From CADEEN01 sp035716845 (GTDB taxonomy: Bacteria > Pseudomonadota > Gammaproteobacteria > Burkholderiales > Burkholderiaceae_C): a stretch of DNA of 11,343 nt. A model generated the notes under the pieces. It did no database searches, was not told where the DNA came from, and saw nothing but the letters and a program-made list of their open reading frames with translations. The translations under genes and the position numbers were made by a program. Of the stretch, positions 6,206 to 11,343 are shown piece by piece. Each line of letters starts with the position of its first letter. The first letter of the stretch is position 1. Location of the stretch: contig DASTJE010000029.1 in assembly GCA_035716845.1 (NCBI GenBank), forward strand, positions 1 through 11,343. Direction: 5' to 3'.

Positions 6206-7086
6206 CGCTTTGCTCCTGCACCATTGAGCGCCCGGTAGGCCCGGATCACCTGGCTGTCGTCGGCGGCGCCGTGCCCCAGGCCCGAGGCCGCCAGGAACAT
6301 CTGCATCGCCGCGGCCGACAGCGGCAGGCCGGCCTTGAGCGTGCGGCCCTCGCCGAGCACGATGCCCAGGTCCTTGACGAAGATGTCCACCGCGCTGGTC
6401 ACCCCCGGATCGGCCTGCAGCATGCGCGGGCCGCGGTCGCCGAACATCCAGGAGTTGCCGGCCGACACGCCGATGACCTCGAGCATGCGCGCCGGGTCCA
6501 TGCCGGCGCGCTCGGCCAGGTGCAAGGCCTCGGCGGCGGCGGCGATGTGCACGCCGCACAGCAGCTGGTTCACCATCTTGGCCGTCGAGCCCAGGCCGAT
6601 CGTGCGGCCGCAGTCGAACACGCGCTGCCCCATCGCCTCCATCACCGGCTTGGCGCGCGCGAACACCGCCTCGGGCGCCGAGGCCATGATGGTGAGCGCG
6701 CCTTCGGCGGCGCGCTTGGCCCCGCCCGAGACGGGTGCGTCGAGCATCGCCAGGCCCAGCGCCTCGAGTTCGCCCGCGGTGGCCTGCGCCAGGGCCGGCG
6801 CCTGCGTGCAGCCGAGCGCGACGATGGCGCCGCGCGGCAGCGCCGCGGCCGCCCCTTGCGCGAACAGCACCTCGCGCGCCTGCTCGCCGGTGACCACCAT
6901 CAGCCACAGCAGCTCGGCGCCCTCGGCCGCCTCGGCGGCGCTGGCGGCGGCGCGGCCGCCCGCCTTGACGAGCGCCTCCACCGCCTCGCGGCGCATGTCG
7001 AAGCCTGCGACCTCGTGCCCGGCCGCGACGAGGCGTGCCGCCATCGGCGCGCCCATCGCACCGAGGCCGACGAATCCAATCTTCAT
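6202..7086 (-). CDS. ltnD: L-threonate dehydrogenase-like enzyme (HIBADH family)
   Basis: This 294-residue cytosolic dehydrogenase is likely to oxidise a C4 sugar acid such as L-threonate at C2, as LtnD does. The Rossmann motif is G7-x-G9-x-M-G12. Asp30 at the end of strand 2 (GFDMR) favours NAD+. The canonical substrate loop DAPVSGG is at 116-122, and the catalytic Lys170 lies in GSTAKMVNQ. LtnD-like features beyond the general family are NQLLCGVHIAAAAEALHLAE, SAGNSWMFGDRGPRM, SAVDIFVKDLGIVL and the ending GHGAADDSQVIRAY. ATG 7086 lies one base after the permease stop, with AAGGA upstream. The kinase and isomerase partners usual for threonate catabolism (OtnK, OtnC, OtnI types) are not in the window, so the physiological substrate stays uncertain. 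Confidence is high for the family and moderate for threonate. Confidence 0.84.
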   Translation of the reverse strand: MKIGFVGLGAMGAPMAARLVAAGHEVAGFDMRREAVEALVKAGGRAAASAAEAAEGAELLWLMVVTGEQAREVLFAQGAAAALPRGAIVALGCTQAPALAQATAGELEALGLAMLDAPVSGGAKRAAEGALTIMASAPEAVFARAKPVMEAMGQRVFDCGRTIGLGSTAKMVNQLLCGVHIAAAAEALHLAERAGMDPARMLEVIGVSAGNSWMFGDRGPRMLQADPGVTSAVDIFVKDLGIVLGEGRTLKAGLPLSAAAMQMFLAASGLGHGAADDSQVIRAYRALNGAGAKR

Positions 7087-7087
7087 G

Positions 7088-7954
7088 TCATTCCTTGACC
7101 GAGCCGGTCATGCCCGAGACGTAGTGCTCGACGAAGAACGAGTAGACGAAGGCCACCGGCAGCGAGCCCAGCAGCGCGCCGGCCATCAGCGAGCCCCAGT
7201 GGTAGACATCGCCCTCGACGAGCTCGGTGACCACGCCCACCGGCACCGTCTTGATTTCGCTCGACGAGACGAATGTGAGCGCGTAGATGAACTCGTTCCA
7301 CGACAGCGTGAAGGCGAAGATGCCCGCCGAGATCAGGCCCGGCACCGCCAGCGGCAGGATGATCTTGGTGAGGATCTGCCAGCGCGTGGCGCCGTCGATC
7401 AGCGCACACTCCTCGAGCTCGAACGGGATGCTGCGGAAGTAGCCCATCAGCAGCCAGGTGCAGAACGGCACCAGGAAGGTGGGATAGGTGAGGATCAGGG
7501 CCCAGCGCGTGTCGTACAGGCCGAGCTTGTAGACGATGGCCGCCAGCGGGATGAACAGGATCGAGGGCGGCACCAGGTAGGCCAGGAAGATCGCCACCCC
7601 GGTGGGCTTGGCGCCCGAGAAGCGCAGCCGCTCGATGGCGTAGGCGGCCAGCACCGAGGCCGTCAGAGACAGGAAGGTGGCCACCACCGACACCAGCACG
7701 GTGTTCCACATCCAGTCGGGGTAGGAGGTCTCGAACAGCAGCTTCTCGAAATGGGCCAGCGTGGGCTTCAGCACCCAGAACGGGTTGCCCTCGCTCGACA
7801 GCAGCTCCTCGTTGGGCTTGAACGAGGTGACGGCCATCCAGTAGAACGGGAACAGCAGCACGACGACGAACACGCCCAGCGGGATGTAGGTCGTGACCCA
7901 GCGCCGCGGCAGGGACTGCAGGTAGTCCATGCCGACGATGTCATCTCTGTTCAT
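7088..7954 (-). CDS. CUT1-type sugar ABC transporter permease, MalG-like
   Basis: This 288-residue inner-membrane permease is the partner of the MalF-like protein encoded just upstream. Helix 1 is at about residues 21-43 (TTYIPLGVFVVVLLFPFYWM), followed by the family motif TSFKPNEELL. WNTVLVSVVAT opens helix 2 and AAYAIERLRFSG follows. The EAA loop sits at about 182-188 and reads E-C-A-L-I-D-G, with Cys in place of the central Ala, then K-I-I-L-P-L. SWNEFIYALTF is the MalG-type signature, and the C-terminus GMTGSVKE is typical. The start is ATG 7954, with a G-run (complement of 7960-7965) as possible Shine-Dalgarno; the ATG of MDYLQSL, 8 codons in, is an alternative. A 100-base palindromic spacer separates it from the MalF-like gene, and one base separates it from the dehydrogenase gene. 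Confidence 0.94.
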   Translation of the reverse strand: MNRDDIVGMDYLQSLPRRWVTTYIPLGVFVVVLLFPFYWMAVTSFKPNEELLSSEGNPFWVLKPTLAHFEKLLFETSYPDWMWNTVLVSVVATFLSLTASVLAAYAIERLRFSGAKPTGVAIFLAYLVPPSILFIPLAAIVYKLGLYDTRWALILTYPTFLVPFCTWLLMGYFRSIPFELEECALIDGATRWQILTKIILPLAVPGLISAGIFAFTLSWNEFIYALTFVSSSEIKTVPVGVVTELVEGDVYHWGSLMAGALLGSLPVAFVYSFFVEHYVSGMTGSVKE

Positions 7955-8054
7955 GTCGGCCCCCCGTCGGCGGGGTACCGCCGCCGACCCCCCGCGGGGG
8001 TGCGCGCGCGGCTTGGGGCGGCCCGGCGCTCGCGCGCGCCGGTTCGGGCGTGCG
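7955..8054 (-). repeat. Intergenic GC palindromic element between the two permease genes (copy D)
   Basis: The gap is packed with inverted repeats, given here in plus coordinates. The stem GTCGGCGG (7966-7973) pairs with CCGCCGAC (7981-7988), loop 7 bases. CCCCCGCGGGGG (7989-8000) is a perfect 12-base palindrome. CGGCGC (8024-8029) pairs with GCGCCG (8036-8041). Read along the minus strand, the order is C-run, GC, G-run, CGGCGG hairpin, G-run (complement of 7960-7965), then ATG 7954. This parallels the element at 1142-1180, which occupies the same place in the plus operon. Two independent operons with the same kind of insert between malF-like and malG-like genes suggests either a mobile palindrome or a shared regulatory function. 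Confidence 0.65.
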
Positions 8055-8960
8055 TCACTTGTCGCCCCCCTGCTGCCAGGCGCGGCGCTGCAGGCCGAAG
8101 TAGCTGAACATGATGGCCGCCAGCAGGAAGGGCACCATCAGCGTGGCCAGCGCGGCGCCCTCGCCCAGCGCGCCGCCGGGCACGGCGCGCTGGAAGGCCA
8201 GCGTGGCCATCAGGTGCGTGGCGTTGAGCGGGCCGCCGCGCGTGAGCACGTAGATCAGCTGGAAGTCGGTGAAGGTGAACAGCACCGAGAAGGTCATCAC
8301 CACCGCGATGATGGGCGACAGCAGCGGCAGCGTGACGTGGCGGAACTGCTGCCACGGCGTGGCACCGTCGATCGCCGAGGCCTCGTAGTACGAGGGCGAG
8401 ATCGTCTGCAGCCCCGCCAGCAGCGAGATCGCCACGAAGGGCACCCCGCGCCAGACGTTGGCGATGATCGTGGAGATGCGCGCATTCCACGGGTCGCCGA
8501 GGAAGTCGATGTAGCGGTCGATCAGGCCGAGCTTGGACAGCGCCCAGCTGATGATCGAGAACTGCGCGTCGTAGATCCACCAGAAGGCGATGGCCGACAG
8601 CGCCGTGGGCACGATCCACGGCAGCAGCACGACGGCGCGGAAGAAGCTCTTGAAGGGCAGGTTGCGGTTGAGCAGCAGCGCCAGCCACAGGCCGAGCGCG
8701 AACTTCAGGATCGACGCGACGACCGTGTAGAACAGCGTGTTGAACAGCGCCAGCCGGGTGACGGAGTCACCGACGAGAAACGAGAAGTTCTCCAGCCCCA
8801 CCCACTCGCCGGCGCGGCCCACCTTGGTGTCGGTGAAACCGAGCCAGGTGCCCAGGCCGAGCGGGTAGGTGAGGAACAGCAGCAACAGCACCGCCGCCGG
8901 GAGCATGAAGACCAGCCCCAGGGCGTTGCGGTTGTTCTGCAGTCGTTCGAGTGCGGTCAA
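8055..8960 (-). CDS. CUT1-type sugar ABC transporter permease, MalF-like (TTG start)
   Basis: This 301-residue inner-membrane permease forms the channel with the MalG-like protein downstream. Helix 1 is at about residues 13-36 (ALGLVFMLPAAVLLLLFLTYPLG). Unlike its plus-strand counterpart it keeps the full first periplasmic loop, with GFTD at about 41-44 and VGLENFSFLVGD. FNTLFYTVVAS opens helix 2. The EAA loop is E193-A-S-A-I-D-G199 ending in L-P-L, and LTRGGPLNATHLMATLAFQRA is the family's late motif. The start must be TTG 8960. An in-frame stop (the binding-protein TGA, 8993-8991) lies 10 codons upstream with no ATG or GTG between, and the first internal ATG would delete half of helix 1. 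Only a weak AGG precedes it, so initiation may be inefficient or coupled to the upstream gene 30 bases away. Confidence 0.92.
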   Translation of the reverse strand: MTALERLQNNRNALGLVFMLPAAVLLLLFLTYPLGLGTWLGFTDTKVGRAGEWVGLENFSFLVGDSVTRLALFNTLFYTVVASILKFALGLWLALLLNRNLPFKSFFRAVVLLPWIVPTALSAIAFWWIYDAQFSIISWALSKLGLIDRYIDFLGDPWNARISTIIANVWRGVPFVAISLLAGLQTISPSYYEASAIDGATPWQQFRHVTLPLLSPIIAVVMTFSVLFTFTDFQLIYVLTRGGPLNATHLMATLAFQRAVPGGALGEGAALATLMVPFLLAAIMFSYFGLQRRAWQQGGDK

Positions 8961-8990
8961 GCGTTTGAGCCTGGAGAACGTTCTGCGTGC

Positions 8991-10325
8991 TCAGACTTTG
9001 TAATAGCGCTCGGCGCGCTTCTGCGCGCGCTCGGCGGCCTCCTTGGGCGTCTTGGAGCCGCTGGCGGCCTCGGCCACCATGTTGGCGACGATGAAGTCGG
9101 CCAGCGCGCCGGCCGAGGCATAGCCCAGCTTGCCCGCATAGCCCGCCGGACGCAGGTTCTTGAACGCGTCGCGGTAGGGCGTGTGCTTGGGATCGCTGGT
9201 CCAGATCGGGTTCGCGTCGTAGGCCTTCAGCGGGTGCGACACGTAGCCGCCGCCGCCCTGCAGCCAGGCGTTGAACTGGTCGGCCTCCATCATGAACTGC
9301 AGGAAGGCCTTGGCCGCCTGCGGGTACTTCGTGTACTTCATGACCATCTGGTTGAAGAACAGGTGGTACTCGGTCGGCTGGCCCACCGGCCCGATCGGGA
9401 ACGCCGAGTGGTTGATGTCGGCGGCCATCTCCTTGACCTTCGGGTCCTGGCTGTTCTTGGCGGCGTAGTAGATCGAGATACCGTTGTTGGTGCAGCTGAC
9501 CTGGCCGTCGAGGAAGGCCTTGTTGTTGTTCGGGTCGAGCCACGACAGCGTGCCGGGCACCCAGCTTGCGTACAGCTCCTTGGCGTACTCGAGGGCCTTG
9601 ATCGTCTCGGGGCTGTCGATGACGACCTTGTTGTTCTTGTCGACGATCGAGCCACCGAAAGCCCAGATCAGCCAGTGCGTCCAGCCGCTGTCGCCGGTGG
9701 CGTTGCCCAGCGCCATGCCGCCGGGCGTGCCCTTGTCCTTGAGCGCCTTGAACATGCGCAGGAAGCCGTCGGTGTCGCGCGGGAAGCGGTCGAAGCCCGC
9801 GGCCTTGAGCTGGCTCTCGCGGTAGACCATCATCGCGCCGGCGCAGCCCAGCGGCACGCCGATCCACTTCTTGCCGTCGGGCTTGAGATAGGCCTCGCCC
9901 GCGGGGTACCAGCCGCCGTACTTCTTGCCGAGGTACTCGCACAGGTCGGTCACGTCGAGCAGCTTCTCGGGGTAGAGGTTGGCGTCGTCGTTGGTCGACA
10001 GGATGATGTCGGGGCCGGCGCCGGTGTTGGCCGCCACCGCCGCCTTGGGCCGCACGTCCTCCCAGCCCTCGTTGTCGACGCGCACCTCGATGCCCGTCTT
10101 CTCGGTGAACTTCTTGACGTTGGCCATGTAGGCGTCGATGTCGCCCTGCACGAAGCGGCTCCAGCGCAGCACGCGCAGCTTGGCGCCCTTCTCGGGCCTG
10201 AAGTTCGGTGCCGCCTGCGCGTGCACGGCCGGTGCCCAGATCGCACCGGCGCCCAGCGCGCTGCCGGCCGCGACGCTGGCCGTGCCCTCGAGGAAGCGGC
10301 GGCGGTTGAACCTGTTGTCGTCCAT
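8991..10325 (-). CDS. Tat-exported sugar ABC transporter solute-binding protein (family 1)
   Basis: This 444-residue periplasmic binding protein captures the substrate for the minus-strand importer. The N-terminus MDDNRFNRRRFLEG is a twin-arginine signal with Arg8-Arg9-Arg10-Phe-Leu. A weakly hydrophobic Ala/Gly stretch follows, with probable cleavage near VHA (34-36). The mature part follows the bacterial family 1 pattern: LRVLRWSRFVQGDIDAYM, FTEKTGIEVRVDNEGWEDV, GAGPDIILSTNDDANLYPEK, then a second lobe with AFLDGQVSCTNNGISIYY and FPIGPVGQPTEYHLFFNQMV. A family 1 identity fits the CUT1 permeases. ATG 10325 follows AAGGAG. It lies between the ATPase (32-base gap) and the MalF-like gene (30-base gap). 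Tat export suggests folding in the cytoplasm before transport. The ligand is not predictable from sequence. Confidence 0.94.
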   Translation of the reverse strand: MDDNRFNRRRFLEGTASVAAGSALGAGAIWAPAVHAQAAPNFRPEKGAKLRVLRWSRFVQGDIDAYMANVKKFTEKTGIEVRVDNEGWEDVRPKAAVAANTGAGPDIILSTNDDANLYPEKLLDVTDLCEYLGKKYGGWYPAGEAYLKPDGKKWIGVPLGCAGAMMVYRESQLKAAGFDRFPRDTDGFLRMFKALKDKGTPGGMALGNATGDSGWTHWLIWAFGGSIVDKNNKVVIDSPETIKALEYAKELYASWVPGTLSWLDPNNNKAFLDGQVSCTNNGISIYYAAKNSQDPKVKEMAADINHSAFPIGPVGQPTEYHLFFNQMVMKYTKYPQAAKAFLQFMMEADQFNAWLQGGGGYVSHPLKAYDANPIWTSDPKHTPYRDAFKNLRPAGYAGKLGYASAGALADFIVANMVAEAASGSKTPKEAAERAQKRAERYYKV

Positions 10326-10357
10326 GAGACTGGTCTCCTTGCTGCGGTGGGGCGGCC

Positions 10358-11343
10358 TCAGGCCGCAAGGCGCCGGCCGCTGCCGGCATCGAAAAGGTGG
10401 GCGCGCCGCACGTCGGGCTGCAGGCGGATGACGCTGCCGGGCGCGAAGCTGTGGCGCTCGCGGAACACGACGGACATCTCGGCGCCGTGGTGGCGGCAGG
10501 CGACGAAGGTGTCGGCCCCGGTGGGCTCGACCGCCGCCACCTCCGCCGGCACGCCGCCCTCGTCGGCCAGCGCGAGGTGCTCGGGCCGCGTGCCGTAGAT
10601 CACCGGCTGGCCGTCCACGCCCCCCGCGCCCAGCGGCGCCTCGACGCGCGTGCCGTCGGCCAGCTCCACCTCGGCCACGCCGCCGGCGCGGCGCAGCGTG
10701 CCGTGCAGGAAGTTCATCGCCGGCGAGCCGATGAAGCCGGCCACGAAGAGGTTGTCCGGCCGGTCGTAGAGGTCCAGCGGGTTGCCGGCCTGCTCGATGC
10801 GGCCATCCTTCATGACGACGATCTGGTCGCCCATGGTCATGGCCTCGATCTGGTCGTGCGTGACGTAGACCGAGGTGGTCTTCAGGCGCTGGTGCAGCTC
10901 CTTGAGCTCGGTGCGCATCGCCACGCGCAGCTTGGCGTCGAGGTTCGAGAGCGGCTCGTCCATCAGGAAGACCTGCGGCTGGCGGATGAGCGCGCGGCCC
11001 ATCGCCACGCGCTGCCGCTGGCCGCCCGACAGTTGTCGCGGGTAGCGCCCCAGCAACGGCTCCAGACCGAGGATCTCGGCGGCCTTGCGCACGCGCTGCT
11101 CGATCTCGGCCTTGTTGGTGCCGCGCAGCCGCATCGAGAAGCCCATATTGGCCGCGACGGTCATGTGCGGATAGAGCGCGTAGTTCTGGAACACCATCGC
11201 CACGTCGCGCGCCTTGGGCGGCAGCTGGTTCACGACGCGGTTGCCGATGCGGATCTCGCCGGCGCTGATGTTCTCGAGCCCCGCGATCATGCGCAGCAAC
11301 GTGGACTTTCCGCAGCCCGAGGGGCCGACGAGCACCACGAACT
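10358..11343 (-). CDS. Sugar ABC transporter ATP-binding protein, MalK/UgpC family (5' end outside window)
   Basis: The 327 visible residues run from F-V-V-L-V-G just before Walker A to the stop at 10358-10360. About 30 N-terminal residues, including the A-loop, lie beyond the right edge. The apparent GTG start near 11338 is just the Val in this strand. Walker A GPSGCGKST, the Q-loop VFQNYALYPHMT, the signature LSGGQRQR, Walker B VFLMDE, the D-loop SNLDAK and the H-loop YVTHDQIEAMT are all intact. The C-terminal regulatory domain begins after FIGSPAMN and keeps a standard-type GTRPEHL segment. It closely parallels the plus-strand ATPase but is clearly a separate paralogue, diverging in the C-terminal domain. 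It energises the permeases encoded downstream in the same operon, where the ATPase gene comes first, the reverse of the plus operon order. Confidence 0.95.
   Translation of the reverse strand, partial: FVVLVGPSGCGKSTLLRMIAGLENISAGEIRIGNRVVNQLPPKARDVAMVFQNYALYPHMTVAANMGFSMRLRGTNKAEIEQRVRKAAEILGLEPLLGRYPRQLSGGQRQRVAMGRALIRQPQVFLMDEPLSNLDAKLRVAMRTELKELHQRLKTTSVYVTHDQIEAMTMGDQIVVMKDGRIEQAGNPLDLYDRPDNLFVAGFIGSPAMNFLHGTLRRAGGVAEVELADGTRVEAPLGAGGVDGQPVIYGTRPEHLALADEGGVPAEVAAVEPTGADTFVACRHHGAEMSVVFRERHSFAPGSVIRLQPDVRRAHLFDAGSGRRLAA

Noticed and set aside
7929..10598. 889-residue open frame on the plus strand opposite the minus operon
   Set aside because: It lies antisense to two permeases and a binding protein with clear motifs. 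It is rich in His, Arg, Gln and Val as expected of a shadow frame in GC-rich DNA, and has no recognisable domain.
11336..11338. GTG near the right edge as start of the minus-strand ATPase
   Set aside because: It is the Val of the E-F-V-V-L-V-G strand just before Walker A. Starting there would remove the A-loop and first strand, and the frame continues open to the window edge.

Overview
The window is very GC-rich (about 70% by eye), almost fully coding, and uses G/C-ending codons throughout. The gene families, the Tat-dependent binding protein and the palindromic CCCCC/GGGGG intergenic elements suggest a member of the Burkholderiales (Comamonadaceae/Sphaerotilus-Rubrivivax type). That placement is inference. 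I see no rRNA, tRNA, CRISPR array, insertion sequence or phage gene.

The layout is two convergent operons, each built on a CUT1-type (maltose-like) ABC importer, meeting at one small hairpin at about 5243-5261. The plus-strand operon reads: 3' end of a solute-binding protein (1-132), MalF-like permease (247-1110), MalG-like permease (1181-2032), MalK/UgpC-type ATPase (2041-3096), gluconokinase (3178-3687), gluconate 5-dehydrogenase-type SDR (3684-4454) and a FadR-subfamily GntR regulator (4451-5236). The last three genes overlap by 4 bases at each junction. The minus-strand operon, in transcription order, reads: MalK-type ATPase (cut by the right edge, 11343-10358), Tat-exported solute-binding protein (10325-8991), MalF-like permease (8960-8055), MalG-like permease (7954-7088), an L-threonate dehydrogenase-like enzyme (7086-6202) and a second beta-hydroxyacid dehydrogenase (6205-5285) with an unusual Arg-Thr substrate loop. 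Both operon promoters lie outside the window.

The plus operon looks like import of a sugar or sugar acid, followed by 5-ketogluconate/gluconate interconversion and phosphorylation to 6-phosphogluconate, under the terminal GntR protein. This is the lower half of an L-idonate/5-ketogluconate pathway with an ABC importer in place of the usual permease. The minus operon couples a second importer to two different hydroxyacid dehydrogenases, which suggests oxidation and reduction of a short sugar acid or related anion. I cannot name either substrate from sequence.

The least ordinary features are: (1) the Arg-Thr loop of the last minus-strand enzyme, as in sulfolactaldehyde reductase; (2) a family of GC palindromes between genes whose G-runs lie where Shine-Dalgarno sequences belong, with similar copies between the two permease genes of both operons; and (3) a double hairpin directly after the plus-strand binding-protein gene. 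No wholly new system is evident. Annotated starts were corrected at 1181 and 3178, where longer upstream readings only translate the repeats.
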